A stretch of 64,000 nucleotides of DNA, from NCBI RefSeq assembly GCF_000255655.1, contig NZ_JH636434.1:1627066-1691065 (forward strand), given 5' to 3'. Below, piece after piece: positions 29,102 through 39,429 of this stretch. A model generated the notes under the pieces. The model was not told the DNA's origin. It saw nothing but the letters and a program-made list of their open reading frames with translations, and searched no databases. The stretch comes from Schlesneria paludicola DSM 18645 (GTDB lineage Bacteria; Planctomycetota; Planctomycetia; Planctomycetales; Planctomycetaceae). Both the position numbers and the translations under genes were made by a program. Numbering within the stretch: the first letter of the stretch is position 1; each line of letters starts with the position of its first letter.

Positions 29102-29836
29102 GGAATGCGATTCCTTCCGCAATCACCATCAACTTGATGGGCAGTCAATTGGCGCTGCCCCATGCGAAGTGATCGCCATTGGCAATCAGATCGCAGCGAA
29201 CATCGCCGACGAGATGAAAAACAGTCAGAGGGTGTAAGTACGCGTGAAACGCCTCGCGGACCGGTGTCCACACAGCGCATCGGATCATTTGAAATGAAAT
29301 TGAGTAGAACGGAGTATCGGAAATTATGCCGACGTGCCGACACCGTCAAGATGAGTCTGCCAAGGGGGGAGCGCCCTGAAACCACGCAACCGTCACATCA
29401 AACACGCCACTTTCACATCGGGGCGAGCCGAGATGCGTCAGCCCTCGGATCTTCTGCATCAATGACCTTCGATGAAGATTCCGAGCGAATCTCCGCTCAT
29501 TCTCACCGGTTACGGCGACGCACTGCGATCATTGGCATGATTCGCATCGCCCCCGGGGTGCTGACGCATCTCGGCTCGCCTGAATTTCGGGGCATCGGCA
29601 AGTGTTCATTTTCAGGAATTCTTCAGGACCGACCGTAGATCTCGGCTATCGGCAGATTTCGCGGGAACGCGCAATGAAACTCAAATCCGTCGATCCGGCG
29701 CTCGTGAGCCGATCGACATCGCGGATATACTGTGAATGTCGGCGGTATCCGCTTCGCGTTACGCCGCGAAACAGCCAAACCAACTCGCTTGCCCAAGCCA
29801 CCACTCGATACTTGATGTGAATTCAGGAGCCTGCCG
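29102..29836. other. Long intergenic region upstream of the WXG100-like operon
   Basis: About 735 bases without a supported gene. It holds a hairpin near 29137-29163 close to the FlgI-like gene and the inverted repeat pair listed separately. A GCGGATA/TATCCGC pair lies around 29721-29752, containing a TATACT (29726-29731) that could be a -10 box for the WXG100-like operon; no good -35 is seen. The open frame 29162-29638 lacks a ribosome binding site and runs through the inverted repeats. Confidence 0.5.
29422..29580. repeat. Perfect 21-bp inverted repeat pair with 117-bp spacer
   Basis: The 21 bases at 29422-29442 (beginning GGCGAGCCGAGATGCG) recur as an exact reverse complement at 29560-29580. 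Similarity extends imperfectly inward through a C/G-rich stretch. The arms are too far apart for a simple terminator. They could be two inverted copies of a dispersed repeat or the ends of a small non-autonomous element. I saw no flanking target duplication. Confidence 0.7.
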
Positions 29837-30109
29837 ATGTCACAAGCCGTTGTTGATCCCGTCGATCTGCGTCGATTCGCGGCACTATTACGCGATTTTA
29901 CGACCGAGCTGCAAAGTCGGCTGTCTGCCGTGAATGGACAAATGAACGCTCTCAGTCAGACGTGGCGTGATCAGGAGCATCTGAAATTCGCCGACGAGTT
30001 CTCACAGCACCTAAAGCTTCTCGCTCGCTTTATCGAGGCCAATGAGCAACATGTTCCGTACTTGATGCGAAAAGCTGAACGCATCGAAGAATACCTGTCA
30101 CAAAAATAG
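29837..30109 (+). CDS. WXG100-like small helical protein
   Basis: A 90-residue, all-helical protein without a signal peptide. A helix (residues 8-38) leads to a turn containing Trp43-Arg44-Asp45, where WXG100/ESAT-6-like proteins have Trp-x-Gly. A second helix (46-85) follows, with HLKFADEFSQHLKLLARFI. Length and helix-turn-helix layout fit WXG100 proteins, which form dimers and are substrates or co-factors of type VII-like secretion. The Gly of the motif is replaced by Asp, and no EccC/FtsK-like ATPase is in the window, so secretion is unproven. AGGAG lies 7 bases before the ATG. It opens a three-gene operon. Confidence 0.7.
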   Translation: MSQAVVDPVDLRRFAALLRDFTTELQSRLSAVNGQMNALSQTWRDQEHLKFADEFSQHLKLLARFIEANEQHVPYLMRKAERIEEYLSQK

Positions 30110-30187
30110 TTCGAGTTCACCCTGTTGTGCTCGACAATGTCACATGACGCCGCTGACAAGATTTCCATCCTCATCGGGAGAACATCA

Positions 30188-30811
30188 ATGGCTGGCTCGC
30201 AGGGTGCGAATATCCACTCGGTGGATGCGCTGAAGGATGTCAGAGCGGCCTTGATCAAATTTCAAGAACGAGCGGCGACTGCCCTGGGTGATCTGCGTCA
30301 GAAAATCGATCGAACCGTTTCTTGGCTGGAACTCGATCGCCCCAGTTACTGGCGCGAACAGGAATTGCGGGCCTTTGATCAAGTCGCCTCGGCACGAGTT
30401 TCGTATGAAACGTGCCGCTTGCGAACGGTCGGCGGCCGTCACTCCGATTGCATTGAAGAGAAAAAAGCGTTCGAGAAGGCAAAAATGCGAATGGAGTACG
30501 TTCGTCTGAAACAGGCCGCCGTCAGGAAATGGATGGTTCAGGCGGGCCGTGAAGCGAACGAATACCGTGCTCGTACAAGCACGTTTCAACGCACGATCGA
30601 AAATGACGTCCCGTTGATGATCGCCCAGCTTGGCCGAATGATCGATGCGATCGAAGCGTATTCCGAGACTGCAACCCCCATGGCCGCCACGGCACCCGTC
30701 GTCTCGTCGGCGCCCAACTCCGTAGAACCGGTTGCGCCAGTCGAGCCCGAAAGCACCGATAACGACACAGCCCAACCTCCCACCGCAGTACAGAATGAAA
30801 TTCATGAGTAA
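30188..30811 (+). CDS. Coiled-coil partner protein of the WXG100-like operon
   Basis: A 207-residue hypothetical protein. Residues 10-165 are almost wholly alpha-helical with long heptad-like stretches (ALIKFQERAATALGDLRQKIDRTV, KKAFEKAKMRMEYVRLKQAAV, QRTIENDVPLMIAQLGRMIDAIEAY). The last 40 residues are Pro/Ala/Glu-rich and probably flexible. There is no signal peptide or membrane helix. It starts 78 bases after the WXG100-like gene with GGGAG 7 bases before the ATG and overlaps the next gene by 8 bases. The size and helical layout recall longer helical-hairpin proteins encoded beside WXG100 genes, but I cannot assign a named family. Confidence 0.7.
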   Translation: MAGSQGANIHSVDALKDVRAALIKFQERAATALGDLRQKIDRTVSWLELDRPSYWREQELRAFDQVASARVSYETCRLRTVGGRHSDCIEEKKAFEKAKMRMEYVRLKQAAVRKWMVQAGREANEYRARTSTFQRTIENDVPLMIAQLGRMIDAIEAYSETATPMAATAPVVSSAPNSVEPVAPVEPESTDNDTAQPPTAVQNEIHE

Positions 30812-32210
30812 CCCGTTGAATGCCACGGGTCACCTCAATGAATCGGAACATCCGATTTACACGTGCCCGGGCGAGCTCTATTCGATCCCACGCAGTATCC
30901 ATCTGGCACGACTTGCGGCATTCTATCCCAAGTGCCGCGACTGCGCGCACCGCTTCGATGGCGGCCACGCGTTTCCACGTCCTCCCGAACCGAACCGTGA
31001 AACCGACCGCCTTGCCGTCCGCAACACGATGCTTACGGATGAAAACGTTCGCGGCATTTACCTGAACGAGCTTGACCGCAACCGTGCGCTGAAATGGGGC
31101 GAATCGCTCGCCGCCGACTTGTGGAACGAACGTCCCTTAGTCGCCCGTCCAAAATCCACAGAACTCGCGTTCGCACCGCCGTTGCCGCCCGTTGCCCCAC
31201 AAGCCGCCTCCGCGAGTGCCGTCGCTGGCCCGACAGTCGTCGTCGCCTTCGATGAACGACCATCTTCGCCCGACATCGTCACCGGGCTCGTCCTGGGATT
31301 GCGACGCATGGGTTGCCCGGTCATCGACCTTGGTCAGGCCAGTTTGCCGACTTTGATTTTCAACGTTCAAGCGCTGGATGCGGCGGCAGGAGTCCTGGTC
31401 ACAGGGGCAGGCTGCGACCTGTCATTCACCGGATTCGATTTCGTTGGGCGCGGCGGTCTGCCGTTCTCGGCCCAACGTCTTCTCAATCTGGAGCAACTGA
31501 CCAAAACGGACGTCGGCCGACAAACTCGTCAGGTGGGTATTCATCAACCCTGTCAGGGACAACTTCCATACGAGGCGAATCTAGAACCTTACTTTCATGC
31601 TCTCAGGCCACTGAGCATTGTCTGTGGTTCGTCGACACGATGGCTGCCGCGGACAATCGATCGCTTGTTTGCGAAGTTGCCCTGCACAATCAAGCACGTG
31701 CCCCTGCCGATACGACGACGAAATCTGTTGGACGCCAGCGACGCGGACCTGCTGCAGGTGGCCACGTCCGTCGTCGATGGACGGCATCATCTGGGAGTGA
31801 TCATTGATGACGATGGCCAGCATGTCGCATTCGTGACCGACCAGGGACGTCTCGTCAACGCCCGCGACGTGGCGCGACTGCTTTTCGAAATCTCACAGCG
31901 CGAACATCGTCACGCCCAGTTTGTGGTCGCGACATCCTGGCATCACGATGTTACGCACTGGTTGCAGGGCCGCGATGCCTCATTGATCTGCGAAGTAGAA
32001 TCAATTTCGGATCTGATTCGGCTTCTGCTGGAACGCGAAGCATTGCTCGCGATCTCGGCCGACGGGCGCGTCTGGTTTCGTCAGTCGTATCCGACATGCG
32101 ATGCACTTCTGGTGCTCGCCAGAACACTTCAGGTCCTGAGTCTCAGCGACGCTCCATTCTCCGAGGTCGTGTCGCGAATCGACCGAAACGATGTGCAGCC
32201 CCAGCGATGA
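30804..32210 (+). CDS. Degenerate phosphohexomutase-like protein with Cys-containing N-terminus
   Basis: A 468-residue protein that follows the phosphoglucomutase/phosphomannomutase domain order but has lost the active-site motifs. Residues 15-55 hold one Cys, then a Cys-x-x-Cys (44 and 47). VRGIYLNELDRNRALKWGESLA (82-103) matches the family N-terminus. Residues 144-212 match domain I (TVVVAFDERPSSPDIVTGLV), but where the family has the phosphoserine loop T-x-S-H-N-P this protein has Thr-Gly-Ala-Gly-Cys-Asp. The metal loop D-G-D-x-D-R is replaced by Ile-Asp-Asp-Asp-Gly-Gln-His. The C-terminal end (YPTCDALLVLARTLQVLSLSDAPFSEVV) still fits. It is therefore probably a pseudoenzyme used for binding or scaffolding. 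The ATG at 30804 overlaps the previous gene; ATG 30795 is an alternative. Confidence 0.75.
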   Translation: MSNPLNATGHLNESEHPIYTCPGELYSIPRSIHLARLAAFYPKCRDCAHRFDGGHAFPRPPEPNRETDRLAVRNTMLTDENVRGIYLNELDRNRALKWGESLAADLWNERPLVARPKSTELAFAPPLPPVAPQAASASAVAGPTVVVAFDERPSSPDIVTGLVLGLRRMGCPVIDLGQASLPTLIFNVQALDAAAGVLVTGAGCDLSFTGFDFVGRGGLPFSAQRLLNLEQLTKTDVGRQTRQVGIHQPCQGQLPYEANLEPYFHALRPLSIVCGSSTRWLPRTIDRLFAKLPCTIKHVPLPIRRRNLLDASDADLLQVATSVVDGRHHLGVIIDDDGQHVAFVTDQGRLVNARDVARLLFEISQREHRHAQFVVATSWHHDVTHWLQGRDASLICEVESISDLIRLLLEREALLAISADGRVWFRQSYPTCDALLVLARTLQVLSLSDAPFSEVVSRIDRNDVQPQR

Positions 32211-32355
32211 GCTCGTCACGGCCGGAGTCATCTTCATGGCCGGAGTAAAGAGAATCGGCCTTCGACGTCCCCTCGTTCATTTGTGACCAAGCTCCAGCTT
32301 CTTCCGTAGAATCGGATGCAAGCCAGACGTCAGTCCAATCGACGCAACATCTTGA

Positions 32356-33993
<1,638 letters not shown>

Positions 33994-33999
33994 AGCCTG

Positions 34000-34773
34000 T
34001 CATCCGCCCAACTGTCGGCGAAGGTCTTCAAAACTGTTCTGCAACGTCTGAAACTCGGATCGCACCGACGCCAACTCGTCTCTCAGCTCGCGAATCATGG
34101 ATTCCAAATTCGTGAACCGTTCATTACTGGCATTCGACACCAACACCTCGGGCACGGCTGGACGACTCATCTGCTGCGGCGGCGATGCAGGACGGGACGT
34201 CACGGCATCGCTGTCATCGACGGAATAGGTTGCGAGTGGTTCGTGGTTCTCTGAGCGAGGGTACAGATCATGATCCACTTCAATGCCGCGGCGATCCAGT
34301 GGACCATTGGCTCGAACCAGTCCCGCATCCATCAGACTCTGTAGCTCGCGCCGCAAATCCTCTTGGGAATCGATACCGACCATCCGGCTGGCACGCGTTC
34401 GCAATTCCCCCAACTGCTGCTTACCACGTAGCATCAGCTCGGTCATGATCGCCAGCTGCTGTTCATTCAGTGGCGTCTTGTGACGCATGTAATGGCGATA
34501 GCGTTCTGTGCGTCCCCCTTCCGTATGCAGGCAGCCGATTAGGCCGCGTTCCTGCAACTGATTCAATGTTTCCAGCACGTCGTCTTCGTCATAGTTGGAA
34601 ACGGGATCGCGATTGTTCTTTTGATTGCATCCCGTCGTCGCGGCCTTCAACGTCAGCGGATATTGCTCGGGCACCGTGAATGCTTTTTCCAGTAACACGC
34701 CCAATACTCGTCGTTGCTTCCGTGGCAAGTCTTTCAGCGAAACATGTTCAGTGGACGATTCAGACAAAATCAA
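34000..34773 (-). CDS. yceH: YceH-family (DUF480) winged-helix protein
   Basis: A 257-residue protein of the DUF480/YceH family. Two winged-helix domains are visible. The first has LGVLLEKAFTVPEQYPLTLKA and ATTGCNQKNNRDPVSNYDEDDV, the family signature (residues 23-66). The second has LTELMLRGKQQLGELRTRASRM. A Pro/Ser linker (185-215) and a C-terminal coiled coil (215-255) follow. Family function is not settled; a DNA-binding role is inferred from the fold. The start is TTG at 34773, as an in-frame stop lies just upstream and no ATG fits; no strong Shine-Dalgarno is seen. It is tightly linked to the radical SAM gene. Confidence 0.88.
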   Translation of the reverse strand: MILSESSTEHVSLKDLPRKQRRVLGVLLEKAFTVPEQYPLTLKAATTGCNQKNNRDPVSNYDEDDVLETLNQLQERGLIGCLHTEGGRTERYRHYMRHKTPLNEQQLAIMTELMLRGKQQLGELRTRASRMVGIDSQEDLRRELQSLMDAGLVRANGPLDRRGIEVDHDLYPRSENHEPLATYSVDDSDAVTSRPASPPQQMSRPAVPEVLVSNASNERFTNLESMIRELRDELASVRSEFQTLQNSFEDLRRQLGG

Positions 34774-34933
34774 TACTCATTCTTGAGAGGGAACAGTGAG
34801 TGTGTGGGGCCATCGAGACCCCAATCTTCAGCACGGCCATGACAAAATCAACGTCGATCGCGTGCCATTGAATGCGTGGGTGTCCGCGAATGCAGGGATG
34901 AGGAAGTCCGCCGACGAGAAATCGAACGGCCCA

Positions 34934-35917
34934 CTATTGAGGCAACTCGGGCACCGTATGCGCTGGATAGCTAGGACTCGACAGCCCTTCCTTCATGAAG
35001 GTCACCAGATCCGTGATTTCTTCCGTGGACAACTTCAGTGGATACAGGGCTTCGTCAAGTTGTGGGTGTGGCGATCCGCCCTTGATGTAATGCGCGACGA
35101 CCTCTTCCAGCGTTTTCAGGCTGCCGTCGTGCATATACGGAGCCGACTTGGCGACTTCGCGAAGTGTCGGGGTTTTGAACGCGCCCTTGTCTCCCAAGGT
35201 CTTACTGATGACATGCCGTCCTTCGTCGTCACTGGGCAAGCCGATATTATGGAATCCGTTGTCAGTAAAATTGGGTCCGGCATGACAGGCCGAGCAATTT
35301 GCTTTGCCGAAGAACAATTTCATTCCGCGCTGAGCCGACTCACTCATGGCCGCCGTGTCCCCCGCTTTAAAACGGTCGTACGGTGCATCGCGCGAAACAA
35401 TCGTTCGTTCATATGCCGCGATCGCCTTTGCGATCCCATCCGCGGTGACATCGGTTCCAAAGATCTGCTGGAACTGCTTGCGATACCCTTCGATCTGATT
35501 CAACTTGGCAACCACATCGTCCATCTTCATGTTCATTTCGATGGGATTCTGGATCGGCCCCAGAGCTTGTTCCTCAAGTGTGCGGGCCCGGCCATCCCAG
35601 AATTGGAAGTTTTGAAACGCCGAATTGATCACCGTCGGCGAATTCCGTCCGCCCTTTTTGCCTTCGACACCCGTTGCGAACTGTTCGCCATTGCTAAACC
35701 CTTTGGCCGGATCGTGGCATGTCGCACACGAGACTTTATTGTCCGCAGACAATCGCCCGTCAAAATACAGTTGCTGGCCCAAGGCAATTTTTTCCGCAGT
35801 CGACGGATTCTCTTTCGGATGCACGACCACCAGAATCGACTGAGTCTCGGCCGCGCCGACGGAACCGGCTGCCAACACGACCATCAGCGATAAACGACGC
35901 ACGAGCGGAGTGTTCAT
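34934..35917 (-). CDS. Di-haem cytochrome c peroxidase (MauG/CcpA family)
   Basis: A 327-residue periplasmic protein with a signal peptide (about residues 1-22) and two CxxCH haem c motifs, CATCHDPAKGF and CSACHAGPNFT. This is the arrangement of bacterial di-haem peroxidases, which reduce hydrogen peroxide using electrons from a periplasmic donor. RNSPTVINSAFQNFQFWDGRA and FKTPTLREVAKSAPYMHDGS are typical of the family, the latter near the distal methionine ligand. The ATG at 35917 has GGAAAG about 9 bases upstream. It is divergent from ppa across 360 bases. Some members modify proteins rather than detoxify peroxide; the sequence does not decide between these. Confidence 0.92.
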   Translation of the reverse strand: MNTPLVRRLSLMVVLAAGSVGAAETQSILVVVHPKENPSTAEKIALGQQLYFDGRLSADNKVSCATCHDPAKGFSNGEQFATGVEGKKGGRNSPTVINSAFQNFQFWDGRARTLEEQALGPIQNPIEMNMKMDDVVAKLNQIEGYRKQFQQIFGTDVTADGIAKAIAAYERTIVSRDAPYDRFKAGDTAAMSESAQRGMKLFFGKANCSACHAGPNFTDNGFHNIGLPSDDEGRHVISKTLGDKGAFKTPTLREVAKSAPYMHDGSLKTLEEVVAHYIKGGSPHPQLDEALYPLKLSTEEITDLVTFMKEGLSSPSYPAHTVPELPQ

Positions 35918-36277
35918 TGTCAATCACTTTCCAAAATGACTTTCATCGTCCCGGGCAATCCCCATTCCGTCCATCGCCCCTGTTCGGCACACGTATTCTT
36001 GAAACAGTCACGTGACAGATCAAGCGACACCTGAACAATCGTCGGAACAGTGGCGCATTTCGATGGAAGATCACTTCCATCGCATCCACTGATCGAGTGT
36101 TGCCAATTCGAAACATTGCTATTGAAGTCGGCAAACTCGCTACCGTGTCACTCGATTTACACAAGTATTGCAGGCCTGAGAACAAGACTGTTTGCACCCA
36201 CAGCAGCGGCTGATACACTCGGCGGCGTACCGAGACGTGGGATGTAAGAACAAACTGGATTGCAGGGGAATTTGGGA
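35918..36277. other. Divergent intergenic region, peroxidase and ppa
   Basis: About 360 bases with no supported gene. It should contain both start regions. The candidate ppa promoter is listed separately; none could be assigned for the peroxidase gene. Confidence 0.5.
36192..36219 (+). promoter_or_regulatory. Candidate sigma70-type promoter of ppa
   Basis: TTGCAC at 36192-36197 and TACACT at 36214-36219 are 16 bases apart and lie about 60 bases before the ppa start. Motif match only; other combinations are possible. Confidence 0.35.
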
Positions 36278-36820
36278 ATGACACACGCTTGGCACGATGT
36301 TACGCCGGGACAGAATTTACCGTCGGAATTCATGTCGGTCATCGAAATTCCACGTGGTTCCAGCGTGAAATATGAACTCGATAAAGACACGGGTCTGCTG
36401 CGATTGGATCGGATGCTGCACTCGGCCGTCTACTACCCCGCCAACTACGGCTTCATCCCCCAGACTTTGGCTGAGGACGACGACCCGCTCGACGTCCTCG
36501 TACTGTGCCAGGAACCGGTCGACCCGTTGACGCTGGTCGAAGCCCGCGCGATCGGTCTAATGACGATGGTCGATTGTGGAAAACGCGACCACAAAGTGCT
36601 GGCCGTCGCAACCCACGATCCTGAATACAACATGTTCCACGAAGCGAACGAACTGCCACCACACAAGCTGGCGATGATTCGCCGATTCTTTCAGGACTAC
36701 AAGATCCTGGAAGGAAAAGCGGTTGAAGTTGACGAGCTGACTGAAGCGAAGACGTCGTTCCCCATCATCATGGAAGCTCTTGAGCGCTACAGCATGTCGC
36801 GCCGCCGCGGCTTCCAATAA
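36278..36820 (+). CDS. ppa: Inorganic pyrophosphatase, family I
   Basis: A 180-residue soluble family I pyrophosphatase that hydrolyses pyrophosphate with Mg2+ and so pulls biosynthetic reactions forward. The motif [17 protein letters not shown] carries the substrate-binding Arg and Lys. [12 protein letters not shown] is present, and the signature [10 protein letters not shown] supplies the metal-binding aspartates, with a further conserved Lys and Asp in [13 protein letters not shown]. Length matches the bacterial family. The ATG at 36278 has GGGGA 8 bases upstream; the longer open frame uses TTG at 36260. The next gene is convergent. Confidence 0.95.
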   Translation: MTHAWHDVTPGQNLPSEFMSVIEIPRGSSVKYELDKDTGLLRLDRMLHSAVYYPANYGFIPQTLAEDDDPLDVLVLCQEPVDPLTLVEARAIGLMTMVDCGKRDHKVLAVATHDPEYNMFHEANELPPHKLAMIRRFFQDYKILEGKAVEVDELTEAKTSFPIIMEALERYSMSRRRGFQ

Positions 36821-36932
36821 CGTGAACTCACGTCGCCTTCCCCAAATGAGCCTGGCCTTGTGACGCCCACGTGCCACGAAACGACGTGCCAGCGGCGTGC
36901 GCGTTATCGTAAATGATGGCGGAATGCGCCGC

Positions 36933-37943
36933 TCAGTCGCTGCGGATCTTCGCTGCCCATGATTCGTATTCGTGCAGGCAGTCATCTGGACTGATGAACT
37001 TCTTCCACACAAGGCGCGCCTTGAAGCCATATTCCCGATCTGACTGAATGTTGCGGATTACATACTGAAAGTCCCACGCAGGTCGAGGAAACCGAGCGAC
37101 TTTAAACTTGAACAGGCTGAATCGAATTTCATCAACATCGCTGTGCGACTTGTTGAACATCTGGATGAGCGTCATCCCGTGTGCGGCCCGCCCATAGTAG
37201 AACGGCAGGCTGAATCGTGGTTCCTCGTAGCTCCATGTGTTCAATTTGAAATTGTGACTGGCGTCGTACTCAAGCGTTTTGGCATCCACATGCCGATACG
37301 TGCCGCCCTGATTCCAGTCACGATGACCCGGTGGTGCATCCGCGGAAATCCATGATTCCGGCTGACCTGCCCGCTCCATGCCGCGAAAATTGATCCCAAT
37401 CGCGTCGACGTCGTTCATATAGTTGGCAAAAAATAAGATTGCATACCCGCGCGCGCCGAATCGCCGCGCATCCAATGGAACGCAGCGAAAGTCGACATCG
37501 ATGTAGTGAGGAGCCGCCACGGTGAATTGCAGCGTCGAGGACATCGCCCATGGATCGTCGGCAGGATCTCGAACGAGCGACACCGAATTGCCGTCAGGCG
37601 ACTGCCGCATCGCGAACTTGCCTTTACGCGGCGAAAAGGCATTGTGCTCCGTCGCGTGTCCCGAAATGATGTGCTCGAAATTCAGTCCAGCCGATGCCCC
37701 GCGCGTGTCAGGATCGAATGCGTCGAAGTTTGGCGCGTCGGTGCGATGAAACAGAGAATCAATTCCACTGAGATCCGTTGGCGAACCGGTATTGTCCCGC
37801 AATGTCGCCAGTAACTGGCCCGACGTGATCGTGGCCTTCGTCAGTGGTTTGTCGTCCGCCTGCAGCATCGACGACAGTCCGCACGCCGCCGGAAATCCCG
37901 TTCCAAGCTGTCTCAGAAATTGCCGACGTGAAGTAGCGTGCAC
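36933..37943 (-). CDS. Tat-exported hypothetical protein (DUF1961-like beta-sandwich suspected)
   Basis: A 336-residue protein with a twin-arginine signal (SRRQFLRQLG, residues 5-14). The mature part is beta-rich: MSSTLQFTVAAPHYIDVDFRCVP, ARGYAILFFANYMND, INFRGMER and FSLPFYYGRAAHGMTLIQMF. This recalls concanavalin-like sandwich domains of polysaccharide-related proteins such as DUF1961; the match is a suspicion, not firm. No catalytic motif could be identified. It starts with GTG at 37943, with AGGCGA about 9 bases upstream, 57 bases after the DUF1501 gene on the same strand, so it may be the last gene of that operon. It converges with ppa. Confidence 0.65.
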   Translation of the reverse strand: MHATSRRQFLRQLGTGFPAACGLSSMLQADDKPLTKATITSGQLLATLRDNTGSPTDLSGIDSLFHRTDAPNFDAFDPDTRGASAGLNFEHIISGHATEHNAFSPRKGKFAMRQSPDGNSVSLVRDPADDPWAMSSTLQFTVAAPHYIDVDFRCVPLDARRFGARGYAILFFANYMNDVDAIGINFRGMERAGQPESWISADAPPGHRDWNQGGTYRHVDAKTLEYDASHNFKLNTWSYEEPRFSLPFYYGRAAHGMTLIQMFNKSHSDVDEIRFSLFKFKVARFPRPAWDFQYVIRNIQSDREYGFKARLVWKKFISPDDCLHEYESWAAKIRSD

Positions 37944-38000
37944 AATTCAGTTCGCCTGACAGTTCACCAGTCTGTGATTGCCTGACGAGCCCGAGTCTGG

Positions 38001-39425
38001 CTAAATCAGGATTTCAGAAACCACTTTGCCATGAACGTCAGTCAAACGAAAGTCTCGACCACTGTGGCGGTAGGTCAATTTCTCGTGATCAATCCCCAGC
38101 AGATGTAAAATCGTCGCCTGCAGATCGTGAACATGAACGGGAGATTCAACGACACCGTAACCAAAATCATCCGTGCGGCCATGGATCATCCCACGTTTCA
38201 CGCCCCCGCCTGCCATCCACACGGAAAAGGCAAATGGATGATGGTCTCGGCCTTCGTGACCCGGCGACGTACCACGCCGCACTTCACCCATCGGGGTGCG
38301 GCCAAACTCACCCGCCCAAACAACGAGCGTGTCGTCGAGCAGGCCTCGCTGCTTCAAGTCTCGCAACAGTCCCGCCGTCGGCAGATCGGTCATATCGCAG
38401 TTTGTTTTCAAATTCGCATTCAGATTGGAATGGTCGTCCCATGTTGAATGGAACAACTGCACAAAGCGCACCCCGCGTTCGACCATCCGACGTGCCAGCA
38501 GGCAATTCCCCCCGAACGAACGTGTCACATCCTGGTCAAGTCCGTACATGGCCCGCGTCGCGGCCGTCTCTTGGCGGAAATCCAGTAACTCCGGCGCGGC
38601 CGTCTGCATGCGGAAGGCCAATTCGTAGGCTGCGATCCGTGAAGCGATCTCGTTATCGCCCGTTGAAGCTTCGTGGATTCGATTCAGGTCTCGCAAGACG
38701 TCCAGTCGCGCCCGCTGGGTCGCATTCGTGATTCCCACTGGGTTGGACAGATACAAAATTGGGTCGCTCGAATTGCGGAAAGTGACTCCGCGAAATGTTG
38801 ACGGCAAGTATCCGCTGCCCCACAAGGCGGTACCGGCATCAACTCCTTTTCCGGAATTCGACATCAGCACGACGTACCCCGGCATGTCCTGGCTGACACT
38901 TCCCAGCCCGTAGTTGATCCAGGCCCCCATACTCGGGTGCCCGAACAACGGTGTGCCACAACTCAAGAGGAGCTGCGCCGGATCATGATTACTTTGGTCC
39001 GTCGTCATCGAACGAATCAAACACAGCTCATCGGCCATCGCACCGGTCTGCGGCAGCAAGTCGGAAAACTCAATCTCGCAGTTCGCCCGACGCTGAAATG
39101 TACGTGGACTGGCCATCACACGGGCACTTGTCCGAATCAAAGGATCGACCAGGGACGCAAGCAGCGACGCGGGAACCGGTTCGCCGTGCAGTTTGGCCAT
39201 CTGGGGTTTGGGATCGAACAAATCCAGATGCGATGGCCCACCCGCCATGAAGATAAAAATCACATTCTTCGCGCGCGGAGAGTGATGCGTGGCGCGTTCT
39301 GAGCCTGTGACCGCGTCGCGATTCAGTAGGTGCCAAAGCGCCATCGCACCAAAACCGTGGGCGCCTCGGGCTAACAGTTCACGACGCGTGGTCTGCTGCG
39401 GTTGTCGAGCATTCGAGTTTTGCAT
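38001..39425 (-). CDS. DUF1501 Tat-exported sulfatase-like protein
   Basis: A 474-residue member of the DUF1501 family, which is greatly expanded in planctomycetes and has an alkaline phosphatase/sulfatase-like fold. A twin-arginine signal (TTRRELLARGAHGFG) opens the protein. Family hallmarks follow: AKNVIFIFMAGGPSHLDLFDPKP, SMTTDQSNHDPAQLLLSCG, HPSMGAWINYGLGS, VWAGEFGRTPMGEVRRGTSPGHEGRDHHP and a GVVESPVHVHDLQATILHLLGIDHEKLTYR-type tail. Substrate and activity are unknown. It begins 4 bases after the stop of the DUF1549/DUF1553 gene, with which DUF1501 is nearly always paired, so both should be made from one message under the TetR regulator upstream. Confidence 0.93.
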   Translation of the reverse strand: MQNSNARQPQQTTRRELLARGAHGFGAMALWHLLNRDAVTGSERATHHSPRAKNVIFIFMAGGPSHLDLFDPKPQMAKLHGEPVPASLLASLVDPLIRTSARVMASPRTFQRRANCEIEFSDLLPQTGAMADELCLIRSMTTDQSNHDPAQLLLSCGTPLFGHPSMGAWINYGLGSVSQDMPGYVVLMSNSGKGVDAGTALWGSGYLPSTFRGVTFRNSSDPILYLSNPVGITNATQRARLDVLRDLNRIHEASTGDNEIASRIAAYELAFRMQTAAPELLDFRQETAATRAMYGLDQDVTRSFGGNCLLARRMVERGVRFVQLFHSTWDDHSNLNANLKTNCDMTDLPTAGLLRDLKQRGLLDDTLVVWAGEFGRTPMGEVRRGTSPGHEGRDHHPFAFSVWMAGGGVKRGMIHGRTDDFGYGVVESPVHVHDLQATILHLLGIDHEKLTYRHSGRDFRLTDVHGKVVSEILI

Positions 39426-39429
39426 GGCT

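Noticed and set aside
29162-29638. A 158-codon plus-strand frame in the long intergenic region
   Set aside because: No ribosome binding site, unusual composition, and it spans both arms of the inverted repeat, so a real gene is unlikely.
29102-32210. Assignment of the WXG100-like cluster as a full type VII secretion system
   Set aside because: No EccC/FtsK-type ATPase, EccB/D/E-like membrane protein or YukD-like gene is present in the window.
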